A stretch of 48,553 nt of DNA from an uncultured Pirellulaceae bacterium. GTDB lineage: Bacteria > Planctomycetota > Planctomycetia > Pirellulales > Pirellulaceae. Under the pieces are notes generated by a model that was not told the DNA's origin, made no database searches, and was given only the letters and a program-made list of their open reading frames with translations. Of this stretch, positions 20,205-29,400 are shown one piece after another. A program made the position numbers and the translations under genes. Within the stretch, counting starts at the first letter, position 1; every line of letters starts with the position of its first letter. The DNA lies in contig CAKQWG010000002.1 of the NCBI GenBank assembly GCA_934278005.1, positions 1-48,553 on the forward strand, read 5' to 3'.

Positions 20205-20519
20205 CTATTTGAGATCTGTGTCGAAGACGCGTACCGATTTCCAATTGGACTTGTTATTGGCGATAAACTCTAGATGTCGCGGCGCTACTTGATAGGCGTC
20301 ATGGGCAGCCCGATCGCTGAAGACGGTATGCAAGCTGACTTCAAACTTTCGGTCGTTAACCGGACGGGCCAGGTCTGGATTGAGGGTGCCCACTGCGAAA
20401 TATTCTAGGCCGGGGTGATCGTTCAGAAGCTCATGGCACTGCGAAATTAACTCGGCGATCTTGGCTGGTGAGTTGTCTTCTAAAGTGAAGTAAACCATGT
20501 GTGCAATGCGGGAACTCAT
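20205..20519 (-). CDS. Dabb family (stress-responsive alpha/beta barrel) protein
   Basis: This 104-residue protein matches the Dabb family: IAHMVYFTLEDNSPAKIAELI at the start, a central GTLNPDLARPVND segment, and the FSDRAAHDAYQVAPRHLEFI motif towards the end. The family forms dimeric ferredoxin-like barrels; some members are stress-induced and others are enzymes such as cyclases. No catalytic role can be assigned. It lies 96 bp downstream of the FHA gene on the same strand and may be co-transcribed with it. Confidence 0.85.
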   Translation of the reverse strand: MSSRIAHMVYFTLEDNSPAKIAELISQCHELLNDHPGLEYFAVGTLNPDLARPVNDRKFEVSLHTVFSDRAAHDAYQVAPRHLEFIANNKSNWKSVRVFDTDLK

Positions 20520-20615
20520 CGATGGACGGTCTTTCAGAGGTGGAGGTTAGCCTAAGTTGTTCTCAGGCAAACCGGAATTAGTGAGACCCTGACGCGAGAG
20601 TCAAGGACTGAACGA

Positions 20616-21050
20616 TTAATCGTCGGCTAGCGGATCGCGGTTACCGTACTTATTTTCGTCGTCGCGGCGATCTAGGCCGACGCGATCAAGCAACCCCTTG
20701 CGCAGCACTTCTTCGATATGATCGTCATCTGGAGGCGGAGGTCCAAAGGCGCCTAAGTCTTCAGGGCTATAGTCCATCGTATACACATGCTTGGCAAAGG
20801 AGATCTTTGCTCCCGGATCGAGACGCTTGCGGTTGATCCGAAAGCCGTCGACCTTGGTTCCATTGCGACTGCCCAAGTCTTTCAAGAACCAGTAGCCTTG
20901 CTCGAGAGTCAACAGCGCATGCTGTCCCGACACATTGCTAAAACGCAGCACGATGTCATTGCTTTCACGCCGGCCAATGACGAGCCTGTCTTTGCGTAAT
21001 TCGATATTGTCGCCACCGCCGGCGGGAATCAACTGACCGAAATCGGCCAT
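20616..21050 (-). CDS. FHA-domain protein
   Basis: I place the start at the ATG at 21050 (MADFGQLIPAGG, 144 residues), where a good GGGAG Shine-Dalgarno sits 9 nt upstream; the longest frame would add 30 residues overlapping the divergent promoter. The forkhead-associated domain covers about residues 15-90 with the hallmark residues GRR, the S..H pair (SGQH) and SRNG (GSRNGTKVDG). FHA domains bind phosphothreonine peptides, so a Ser/Thr kinase partner is expected but is not in this window. The C-terminal tail is Pro/Asp rich. The gene is divergent from the radical SAM gene, with only 74 bp between the starts. Confidence 0.88.
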   Translation of the reverse strand: MADFGQLIPAGGGDNIELRKDRLVIGRRESNDIVLRFSNVSGQHALLTLEQGYWFLKDLGSRNGTKVDGFRINRKRLDPGAKISFAKHVYTMDYSPEDLGAFGPPPPDDDHIEEVLRKGLLDRVGLDRRDDENKYGNRDPLADD

Positions 21051-21124
21051 CGCGACGTCTCCCGAAAACAAAGAAATAAAAGTACAATTGAGCCTGCCTT
21101 GCCCATATTCTAATCTAAGCTGCC

Positions 21125-22105
21125 ATGATGAATCCGTCAATTTTAAAGTCTACAGACCACCTCGCCCCACAGTTGACCTGGCAGCAGCTGGGGCATAAAT
21201 ATTATCCGCTGAGCCTGTATTTAAACCAGAAATTTGGTAGCCGTACACAGAAAATCAGCCTCGATGGGGGCTTTACCTGTCCCAACGTTGACGGCACTGT
21301 CGCTAAGGGGGGTTGTACGTTTTGTGACAATCGTTCCTTCAGTCCCAGTCGGAGGGTTCGGCGCGATGCCATCGCAGCACAAATTGAGCGCGGTATCGAA
21401 GGTTTGCGCCGCAGATATCAAACGGAAAAGTTCTTGGCCTACTTCCAACCCGCGACCAATACTTACGGGCCTCTCGATAAGCTGCGGGCGCTGTGGGAAA
21501 CCGCGCTGGAGGATCCGCGCATCGTGGGACTGATCATCGGCACGCGCCCAGACTGTGTCGCCGACGACGTGCTGGACTTGGTCGACGAATTCGCTCAGCG
21601 AACCTATGTGTCGCTGGAATTAGGTATCCAAACAATCCATAACGCTAGTTTGGATTGGATGAACCGAGGCCATCACCATGACGCGGCTGTGGATGCCATG
21701 CAGCGCGTGGCTGGACGACACTTTGAGACCTCTCTACACATCATGCTGGGCCTGCCCGGCGAGACGCATGAAATGATGATGGCCACGGCCGATCAAGTCG
21801 CCGAGTGGAACCCTGCGGCTGTAAAGATTCACAATCTTTACGCTGTGGAACGCACGGAGTTGGCCGATCAGGTACGCAGCGGCCAAGTTCGCATGTTGGA
21901 CCTCGATGAGTATCTTGAGGTGCTGGCAGATTTCCTGGAGCGTCTTCCGCCGCAAATGGTCATCGAACGCATTTCTGGCGACGCACCTCCTAAGGATTTC
22001 ATCGCTCCGGCATGGTGCCTGAACAAGGGGACGATCAAGTCCAAGCTAATAGAGCTGTTCGAAGATCGAGGCACTCAGCAAGGGACATGCTACGTCGCTC
22101 GTTAG
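21125..22105 (+). CDS. TIGR01212 (YhcC-type) radical SAM protein
   Basis: The 326-residue protein carries a 4Fe-4S/SAM-binding cysteine set at Cys52, Cys64 and Cys67 (TCPNVDG then GCTFC), the spacing of the TIGR01212/YhcC family rather than the common CxxxCxxC. Other family signatures are KYYPLSLYLNQKFG, the FQPATNTYGPLDKL region, LELGIQTIHNASLDWMNRGHHHDAA and the MVIERISGDAPP segment near the C-terminus. The function of the family is not firmly established; a tRNA- or sulphur-related modification has been suggested for relatives. It is cytoplasmic. It is divergent from the FHA gene and seems to be monocistronic. Confidence 0.88.
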   Translation: MMNPSILKSTDHLAPQLTWQQLGHKYYPLSLYLNQKFGSRTQKISLDGGFTCPNVDGTVAKGGCTFCDNRSFSPSRRVRRDAIAAQIERGIEGLRRRYQTEKFLAYFQPATNTYGPLDKLRALWETALEDPRIVGLIIGTRPDCVADDVLDLVDEFAQRTYVSLELGIQTIHNASLDWMNRGHHHDAAVDAMQRVAGRHFETSLHIMLGLPGETHEMMMATADQVAEWNPAAVKIHNLYAVERTELADQVRSGQVRMLDLDEYLEVLADFLERLPPQMVIERISGDAPPKDFIAPAWCLNKGTIKSKLIELFEDRGTQQGTCYVAR

Positions 22106-22315
22106 GGCGTGTATTTGCTGCCAATTGTTTAGCGAATTGTCCCGATTAAATCGGCTGTGACTGCGGTATGCCCTGACGTCCACCGGATTCGCTGCAGCAC
22201 TGCCGGAAAGTTAAGAGCATGGGCTGAACGCTGGCCTACCATGGAGCGAGCGGGCCGCAGTGACCGACTCGGTAAAATGTCAAAGCTGCTTCACATCTGA
22301 CGCTTGAGCGAATCC

Positions 22316-23509
22316 ATGTCCAGTCTTCAATTGAAGGTCGTCGGCGACCCTCAAACACTTGCTCCTTATCTAGCTTTTTGGCAGGCACATGCTGCCACGC
22401 CACTGCAAGGGCCCGAGTGGCTAATGGCTTGGTGGAAAGCTTTTGAGAATCACAACGCTTCACTGAGCGTGTTGACTGTCCAAACGCCACAGGGAGAGAT
22501 TCTCGGCTTGGCACCGCTGTATGTTCGCAATCACTGGACTGACGGCAAAACGCTACGGTTCCTGGGCAGTGGACGAGCGTGCACGGATTTCCAAACGTTG
22601 CTAAGTGCTCCCGGCCGTGAGGCAGAAGTTGGCACACGCATCGGCCAGTGGTTGGTCGCTGAGCAGGCGCAGCTCAGTTGGGGCATGCTTGAGCTTGAAG
22701 GGATCCGTGCCGAGGACACAGCAATTGTGGCCCTGGTCGAAGCACTCCAGCAGGCGCACTGGCAAGCTTACCCGGTACAGCTTGAAAGTACTTGGCGACT
22801 GGACCTCAGCGGCGGGTGGCAGGGGTACCTCGACGGTCTCTCGCGCACGCAGCGCAGCCAAACTCGTAATCTAGTTAATCGCTTCGACAAGAATGCAAAC
22901 TGGGTGCTGCGTATTGTTGAGACGCCAGCTGAGCTGCCTGATGCGCTGCGGCACTGCATGGAGCTACATCAGAAGCGCTGGACTGCAGTCGGCCAACCGG
23001 GCTGTTTCGCAGACCCGCGGTTTACAAAGTTCATCGAACAGGCCTGTCAGCAGTTGGTCCAAAGCCGACGAGTGCGCTTGGCCCTGTTTGAGGATCAGGG
23101 AGTGCCGGTCGCGTGCCATCTTTACTTGCTTGATGCTGCCGGAAATAGATACATGTACCAGTCGGCGCGAGACCCGGCCCGCAGTGCGGACCGTGTAGGG
23201 CAAATTCTCAACGCGTTGGAGGTTCGTCAGGCTACCGCAGAAGGTGTGGATTTCATCGATTTCCTGCGCGGCGATGAAACCTACAAACGGCGATTGGGCG
23301 CAGTGGCGGCGGACTGTCTGCGCGTCCGCGTCGTGGCACCGCGGTTGGTACCCCGTGTCCGCCACGGCCTACGAGTTTTAGGCCGCAGCGTAAAGCAGCA
23401 AGTTTCCGCGATGCGCGAACAGTGGAACAAAGCGTCTGCGGATGATCAGCGAGAGCCGTCCGACGTGAGTGCCACAGCGAGCAGCCGAGCGACCGCGACC
23501 GAAAAATAG
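22316..23509 (+). CDS. CelD/BcsL- or FemAB-like GNAT acetyltransferase
   Basis: The protein has 397 residues from the ATG at 22316; a TTG 12 nt upstream is less likely. It has two GNAT-like halves. The second (about residues 170-335) matches the Acetyltransf_6 domain, including the RSQTRNLVNRFDKN segment, LHQKRWTAVGQPGCFADPRF and the DFLRGDETYKRRLG motif. Members of the family acylate exopolysaccharide or other envelope carbohydrates or add amino acids to precursors. Here the substrate is unknown. There is no signal peptide. It ends at the same hairpin that ends the convergent fabI gene. Confidence 0.8.
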   Translation: MSSLQLKVVGDPQTLAPYLAFWQAHAATPLQGPEWLMAWWKAFENHNASLSVLTVQTPQGEILGLAPLYVRNHWTDGKTLRFLGSGRACTDFQTLLSAPGREAEVGTRIGQWLVAEQAQLSWGMLELEGIRAEDTAIVALVEALQQAHWQAYPVQLESTWRLDLSGGWQGYLDGLSRTQRSQTRNLVNRFDKNANWVLRIVETPAELPDALRHCMELHQKRWTAVGQPGCFADPRFTKFIEQACQQLVQSRRVRLALFEDQGVPVACHLYLLDAAGNRYMYQSARDPARSADRVGQILNALEVRQATAEGVDFIDFLRGDETYKRRLGAVAADCLRVRVVAPRLVPRVRHGLRVLGRSVKQQVSAMREQWNKASADDQREPSDVSATASSRATATEK

Positions 23510-23522
23510 CCTCGGGAGGCTA
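23502..23522 (-). terminator. Rho-independent terminator of fabI
   Basis: The 16-bp palindrome TAGCCTCGGGAGGCTA (23507-23522) gives a 7-bp stem with a 2-nt loop. On the minus strand it is followed directly by a TTTTTC run, as a factor-independent terminator should be. It lies 24 nt past the fabI stop. On the plus strand it begins with the TAG stop codon of the acetyltransferase gene, so the two convergent genes share it. Confidence 0.75.
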
Positions 23523-23545
23523 CGTTCCGGGGGCGTGCAGTTTGC

Positions 23546-24367
23546 CTATGTTTTGGGTAAGCGGTCTAACAGTCGGCCCGGACTGCCCATCATGTTGTAG
23601 CCACCATCGACGTGCAGCGTCTCGCCCGTGATGCCGTCGCTATTGGAGCTGAGCAGAAATGCGCCGGTTCGCCCGACTTCCTCGTGCGTCACATTGCGCG
23701 CAAGTGGGGCCATGTATTCGTAGAGTTTCAGCATATCATCCACACCGGCAGCGCGGCCGGCTAGCGTCCGCAGTGGACCCGCGCTGAGCGCGTTGACGCG
23801 AATGCCCTGAGGACCCAGGTCGTAAGCCAAATATCGTACGCTGGCTTCCAGGGCGGCCTTGGCGATCCCCATCACGTTATATCCAGGCACACATTTCTCG
23901 CCACCAAAATAAGTCATGGCTGCAATGGATGCCTTGGGGTTGAGAATTCCCTTGGCCGCATTGCACACCGCAATCAGGCTATAGACGCTGACATCCATGG
24001 CCAGTTTGAAGCCCGCGCGGCTGGTCTCGATCGTGTCGCGCGACAAATCGTCGCGATCAGCAAAGGCGATCGAATGCAACAGGAAGTCGATCTTGCCAAA
24101 CTGCTGCTCGACCGTTTGCATTACTTCACGAATGTTCTCGTCATTCTGGACATCCAGGGGGACTAGGAACTTAGCGTTGGCATACTTATCTGTGAGCTTG
24201 CTGACTCGTAGACGGTTTTTCTTGCGTTCATCGTCGGGACGATCCGGCAGGTGTGTAAAACCGCACTCTCCACCCGCATCGAGAATTTGCTGGGCAATTG
24301 CCCAAGCGATCGAATTTTCGTTGGCCACCCCGAGGATGAGACCCTTTTTCCCTGCAAACATTGTCAT
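23546..24367 (-). CDS. fabI: Enoyl-[acyl-carrier-protein] reductase (NADH)
   Basis: FabI reduces trans-2-enoyl-ACP to acyl-ACP in the last step of each fatty-acid elongation round. The 273-residue protein is a short-chain dehydrogenase with the FabI-specific cofactor motif GVANENSIAWAIA (13-25). The catalytic Tyr-x9-Tyr-x6-Lys arrangement is present at Tyr153, Tyr163 and Lys170 (YFGGEK then YNVMGIAK). GPLRTLA follows and forms the substrate lid region. It is cytoplasmic. A Gfo/Idh gene and an acyl carrier protein gene lie upstream on the same strand. The ACP suggests a fatty-acid link, but the 222-bp gap with a hairpin before fabI argues for its own promoter. Confidence 0.95.
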   Translation of the reverse strand: MTMFAGKKGLILGVANENSIAWAIAQQILDAGGECGFTHLPDRPDDERKKNRLRVSKLTDKYANAKFLVPLDVQNDENIREVMQTVEQQFGKIDFLLHSIAFADRDDLSRDTIETSRAGFKLAMDVSVYSLIAVCNAAKGILNPKASIAAMTYFGGEKCVPGYNVMGIAKAALEASVRYLAYDLGPQGIRVNALSAGPLRTLAGRAAGVDDMLKLYEYMAPLARNVTHEEVGRTGAFLLSSNSDGITGETLHVDGGYNMMGSPGRLLDRLPKT

Positions 24368-24526
24368 CGATTAATCGTTCCTACGTTTAGTCTTGTTCAG
24401 TCACAGCTCGTAAACATGGCCGCTGAATCCCTCTTTAAGGGAAGCCGCCAATGAGGCGAGCCACAAGGGCTGGCCGCAATCAGCATCCACGGCAGCGTCC
24501 GTCGCCGCTAGTTCACCCGGAGAGCC

Positions 24527-24556
24527 GCTGCCAGCGTGGGAATGCCACGCTCAGCA
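24527..24556 (-). terminator. Hairpin downstream of the Gfo/Idh gene
   Basis: AGCGTGG (24533-24539) pairs with CCACGCT (24545-24551) around a GAATG loop, and flanking GCTG/CAGC bases extend the stem. It lies about 40 bp past the stop of the minus-strand oxidoreductase gene. There is no T-run, so it is only a probable terminator, or an intergenic repeat unit. Confidence 0.4.
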
Positions 24557-24589
24557 GCATAACGGCAAATCGCCCAAGCGCGAAGGAGA

Positions 24590-25927
24590 TTAGGACACGT
24601 TGAGGATGTCGTAGCCCGCGCGGCGGGGACGCGCAAAGAATTGTGCTGCTTCGTCATCGCCAACAATTTTCCCCTGTTGCGGATCCCAGCCAATGGTGCG
24701 GCCCAGGCGGGCGGCGATCGCAGCTAAGTGACAGGTGTCCATGGCCTGCACGTGTGTAAAAACGTCGGAGACCGGCAGCCCACCCTCGCGAATGCAGCGA
24801 TAGAAGTTCTGCTTGTGCCCTTCAAATGGCTTGCCCTTGTACAACGCCACCAGCTCGCCCTCGCCAAACTGGTCGGCGTCCCAATTTTCGTCGATGGCCG
24901 TGCCAGTGATCTTGCCGCGATTGACGAACATGCGCCCCTTGCTGCCTTCAAACAGTATCCCGTTATCACCGCGGCTGGTGATGTCCATAATCATCCCGTC
25001 GTCGTACTTGCAAATTATGGAAAAATCTTGCGACGTGTTGTAGCTGTCGTCCTGCGTTGGCATGCCGTGTTCAAACGGAACGGGATGTTTCGCGTCACTG
25101 CCGTCGATCTCGATGGGACCCTGGCCCGGTTGATCCTTACCGGTCGCCCAGGCAGCGATATCGACGTGGTGTGCGCCCCAATCGGTGAACTTGCCGCCGG
25201 AATACTCGTACCACCAGCGGAATTGATAGTGGCAACGCTGTTTGATGTAATCGACCAGTTCAGTTTGTCCCTGCCACATCTCCCAATTCAAATTTGCGGG
25301 CGGCGTGGTCTTATCAAACGGCCCACCCACATCACCACCGTTGATTCCAACGGTAATCCTCTCGATTTTACCAAGCAGACCCTTTTGAACGATATTGACA
25401 GCCCGTAGGAACAAGTCCTTCGTGCTGCGCTGCTGTGTGCCGACTAAAAAGACGCGATCGCTGTGCTTCTTGCACGCATTGCGAATGAGTTGGTTTTCTT
25501 CGAGCGTCAGGGTCAATGGCTTTTGGCAAAAGACGTGCTTGCCCGCTTCCAGGGCCTCAATAGCAATTTTCACGTGCCAGTGGTCGGGGGTGACGACGCT
25601 GACGACGTCGATGTCATCTCGCTCCAGCACTCGGCGGTAGTCCTCGTAGACATCCGCCTTGCCCTTGCCAATATCACCAGCATTTTTCGCTCGCTCAGCG
25701 TGTTCGGAGTCGACGTCGCAAACTGCTAAAATGTCGCCAAACTGCGCATGGTCCTTGGCATCGCCGGTTCCCATGCTGCCGACGCCGATGCAAGCGATCC
25801 GCGGACGATCATTGGCGGATTGATTTGCGAAGGCCGGGCGATTCCAAGAGAAGTACGGGACCGATGCGCCGGCGGCCAAAAGTGACCCACGAGTGAAGTC
25901 GCGACGATTGACGTTTCGTTTCATCAT
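24590..25927 (-). CDS. Tat-exported Gfo/Idh/MocA family oxidoreductase
   Basis: The 445-residue protein starts with a twin-arginine signal (NRRDFTRGSLLAAGA, Arg8-Arg9). A Rossmann domain follows (IACIGVGSMGTGDA, about residues 43-56), with the EAGKHVFCQKPLT motif that carries the conserved lysine of the family. The C-terminal domain contains WYEYSGGKFTDWGAHHVDIAAWATG, typical of the planctomycete exported branch. These enzymes act on sugars or inositol-like substrates with a tightly bound NAD(P), and Tat export implies folding with cofactor before transport. The substrate is unknown. It lies 47 bp downstream of the acyl carrier protein gene and is probably co-transcribed with it. Two ATG codons in a row precede the Tat motif. 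Confidence 0.9.
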   Translation of the reverse strand: MMKRNVNRRDFTRGSLLAAGASVPYFSWNRPAFANQSANDRPRIACIGVGSMGTGDAKDHAQFGDILAVCDVDSEHAERAKNAGDIGKGKADVYEDYRRVLERDDIDVVSVVTPDHWHVKIAIEALEAGKHVFCQKPLTLTLEENQLIRNACKKHSDRVFLVGTQQRSTKDLFLRAVNIVQKGLLGKIERITVGINGGDVGGPFDKTTPPANLNWEMWQGQTELVDYIKQRCHYQFRWWYEYSGGKFTDWGAHHVDIAAWATGKDQPGQGPIEIDGSDAKHPVPFEHGMPTQDDSYNTSQDFSIICKYDDGMIMDITSRGDNGILFEGSKGRMFVNRGKITGTAIDENWDADQFGEGELVALYKGKPFEGHKQNFYRCIREGGLPVSDVFTHVQAMDTCHLAAIAARLGRTIGWDPQQGKIVGDDEAAQFFARPRRAGYDILNVS

Positions 25928-25974
25928 CTGAGCCTTTGCAGTTGCGGGGTGTCAAAGAGTAGCGCGTTCGCAGC

Positions 25975-26226
25975 CTACCGTCGCTTGGGTGCTCGATGCC
26001 CGACTATGGCTTGCCGCTCGCGAACGTAGTCTGCCAGGTCTTGTACAGTCTCTGTGTGGACGATGCTATCGTCGACACTGATGTTGAACTGCTTTTCAAT
26101 GTCCAACGTCAGCTCTGCCATGCCCACTGAGTCGACACCAATATAAACGAGTTCATCCGACAATTTCGGACGGCTGCCGAATTTGGCCGTAAAATTCTTT
26201 AATAACTGCTCTTCAATGGACTCCAC
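25975..26226 (-). CDS. Acyl carrier protein
   Basis: The 83-residue protein has the phosphopantetheine attachment motif GVDSVGMAEL, with Ser33 as the expected modified residue. It is followed by the acidic helix DIEKQFNISVDD and the VQDLADYV helix. The start is a GTG at 26226 with GAGG about 10 nt upstream. The C-terminus is basic (RAPKRR), which is unusual for an acidic carrier. It is probably not the main fatty-acid AcpP, because it carries a GVDSVG loop rather than the GADSLD of AcpP and has no fabF neighbour. A specialised acyl carrier is more likely. It precedes the Gfo/Idh gene. Confidence 0.82.
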   Translation of the reverse strand: MESIEEQLLKNFTAKFGSRPKLSDELVYIGVDSVGMAELTLDIEKQFNISVDDSIVHTETVQDLADYVRERQAIVGHRAPKRR

Positions 26227-26324
26227 GCGAACGCGTCCTCAGTAAGGTGGTGAAGTTGATTGCTACCCTTGTCGATGCCTCGATCATTCACATCGCGAGC
26301 TGCTACCGTGACGTCGGTCAGCTC

Positions 26325-26339
26325 GCCTAGATTCTAGGC
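26325..26339. promoter_or_regulatory. 15-bp palindrome GCCTAGA-T-TCTAGGC upstream of the ACP gene
   Basis: A perfect inverted repeat with a 7-bp arm and one central base lies about 100 bp upstream of the ACP start. The loop is too short for a terminator, so an operator-like site is possible. There is no further evidence. Confidence 0.2.
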
Positions 26340-26492
26340 TAATGAGGAATAGTTAGGGTAGTCGTATTAGCACCCTGCGCACGATTCCCGTCGATAACCC
26401 TGAGAAGCTGTGCCGGTTGAGGTAGCGCACCCCGCAGCGGCCATGACTAATTTAACCTTTTATCTATTCGCCGAGCTGTCCACTGCCCCGGC

Positions 26493-29400
26493 TTACGGCA
26501 TGTTCACGACCGTTTCCAAAGCCTGTTTAAACTGAGCTACGAATCTTGCCCCGCCACCTATGAAGACGTGAGTCACATTGCCGCCTCGGTCGATAATCAC
26601 CGTCTGAGGAATGGCATTAGCCTCGTAGGCTGCGGCTACTTGTCCGTCGACATCTAGCAGCACCGTTGAGGACATCTGCAAGCGATCCACGGCTGCCTGC
26701 ACTCGATTGGCGGGTTCTTGAATGTTGACAGCGACAAGCTGGATTTTGTCGGCGCCCAGATCGGCCACCGCTTCTTCCACAAGCGGTATGGTCTGCACGC
26801 AGGGCCCACACCAACTGGCCCAAAAGTCGAGCACAACCACCCGATCGCGATGACTGTTTAAGTTGAACTTGTCTCCGGCGAGCGACTGCAGCGTAAAGTC
26901 GGTGGCGGCTTGACCCACCATCGGTGACGCATCGCCCAAGCTACTTGTCGACGCTTCACTACCATCGTCGGCGTAGACTCTTGGCAGCTGAGCTAGCGAC
27001 AGTGTCCAGGGGTTTGCCTGATATTCGCGGACCAGCTTGGATACATCGCGACCGAACAGCAACTGGTTGATGTCATCCACCGCGATCGAACACTTCCCCA
27101 GTAGCTCGCTCACGCCCGCGAGGGTGCCCGCGGTTAACGACTGCGGGCGGAAAGTCAGCCCGCGTTCGGTGCGTCCAATAGCATGCACTAGAAATGGCCC
27201 CAACTCGGACTGCGGTTTCGCGTCTGCTGTGTCTTCCGGACGGTCTTTCGAAGAGACTTCGGGCGGGTCTTTGGCTCCGAGCGTTGCGTTAGCTAGCTCG
27301 TCAGTTGGGTCTTCCGCCTCGGCAGCATCCTCTTTCGGCTGCCAGTCGCGATCATGCAACCAAACAATCTGGGCGATGGTCGAAGCCTGTAGCTCGACCG
27401 TTTCAAGCCGGATCTCGACCGTCAACTTGTCGTCCTGTAGGCTTATGAGTCGGCCACGCAGATAGTCGCCGTTGACGGCAATAAAAAGATGCGTCGGTGG
27501 ATCTTGCTTTAGCGACCGCGGGACAGTTAACAAACGCTTTAACTTCTCCGGTGACGTGGATGTCTGGCCGCTGAGTTTATTGAGCCACACGTGTTGAATC
27601 AGGTTGTGCGGCACGAACTGCGTGTCGGTTTGTTGTGAACGAAAACGCATGCCACTCTCATCGATCTGCTCCACCACACCATCGACCGCATCGCCGGTGC
27701 GCAACAGGATTTCACGAGCCTGCGCATCTTTAAGCGAACTGGTTGCGCCACTTTCAGTTTTCTTTTCAGAAGCCCGATCTTGATCGGCAATAGCTTGTAC
27801 TGCGCCTCGCCCTAAAAACATTCCTACGGCCGGAGCGATCAACCGCATAGGCTGACTTCCATTGTCAGACACCTCGACTGTCGGCTGGGGCAGCGGGGCG
27901 CGGTAAGCAATCGAGCCCGAGGCCGCAGAGCTGAGTGGGCTGGCTGTGGCGCTTCCAGTAGGTTGCCAGACGAGTGCCAGATTGCCAGCGCTTGTGGCGT
28001 CGCTTTCGCCGGTGGGTACTAGATGTCCACTCAGTTGCTGCCGGTCGCTTTTAAGCGTCCCCAGCGGTTGCTCGATAGGCGGAGCCACGTATCTCTCAGA
28101 ATTGCCGATCACACCACGCAGGGCAGTGATAGGAACTGCCAGCAAATCGCGGACACCGGCGGCCTCGAAACGCAGTGCGGCTGAATCGCTGCTCGCCAGC
28201 AGGCGTCCCTTCAATCGACTGCGGTCCATCAGCACAACTTCAACCGTTGGGGTGGCCTCAGGGGAGGCTACTGTGTCATCGGTTCTCTCGTCAGTATGCT
28301 CGTCAGCATTCTCATCAGTTTTCTTGTCAGTTTTCTTCTCAGCTTTCTCGTCAGTTTTCTCGTCAGTTTTCTTGTCAGTTTTCTTGTCAACTGCGTTGTT
28401 AATAGTGGAAAAGTCCGCGGCGGGGGTGGTGGTCGGGACCATACTGCCGCGTCGCAGTTCGTTCAGCGGCACGCGTTGTTCGCCGCCAGCGGACAGTGCG
28501 ATCCTCAACTGCTTGGTCTGTGCGTCAAAGCCAGCGATCCCGCCAGCGGTGCGCTGCCCGTTTGAGCTGAGCACGAACTGCTCCCCCGCCTCGGCAACCG
28601 TGGCAACCACACCGTCCCACTGCCGAACCTCGAATCGCTCGACGGTCAGCGATGGTCCACTGTTGGCTAGGTGAACCGCCGTACGCACCTTGGGGTCGTT
28701 GCCCACAACTCGCAAGGTTTCTAACGGACGACCGTGCGCATCGCAGGCCACCACGCTGCCCGTCTGCTGATCGAGGAAGAGACTGAGTTCGATGCGCGGA
28801 TTGACCGCATTGAGTTCCGCCAACATAGCGATGTCCGCACCACCATCCACTTCGCGCACCAGCGCCAGCTGATTTGCCCAGACCTCTAGTCGCGCGGCTG
28901 AAGGAACCTCCTCCACTCTGGAAACCCTATTGTTGGCCAGTGTTCCAAGGGATAATACAAAATCGGGCGTGCCGCTCCAGGAAAGCGCCAGATTAATTTG
29001 CGACTGAGCGGGCAAGTGCACATCGCCTACGATAGCCGCTCCGGGGCGACGTGCGACTAATACGCCGGCTTCGAAGTCCCAGTCGCTAGTCTCACCCAAA
29101 CGTTGCCAATGGCTTTCGTCGAGTGGGCCAGAATAGACAATCTGCCCAGCGTAGGTAGCGTCGGATATGGCAATCACCGAGCTGCGCGAAATTTGGATCG
29201 TTCCTAGAGTCGTCGACGCAACCGTCAACCACGCATCATCCACCTCGACCAACTCGCCTACGATTGCGCCGCCACCCACCATTTCAACAATTTGCCCAGA
29301 CGGCCTCAGCTGCCCAGCACTTCCCTCGGTCGCTGCGTCGTCCGCACTAGTCGCTGCGTCGTCCGCCCTAGATGGGGTCGCGTCATCGGTCGCATCGACA

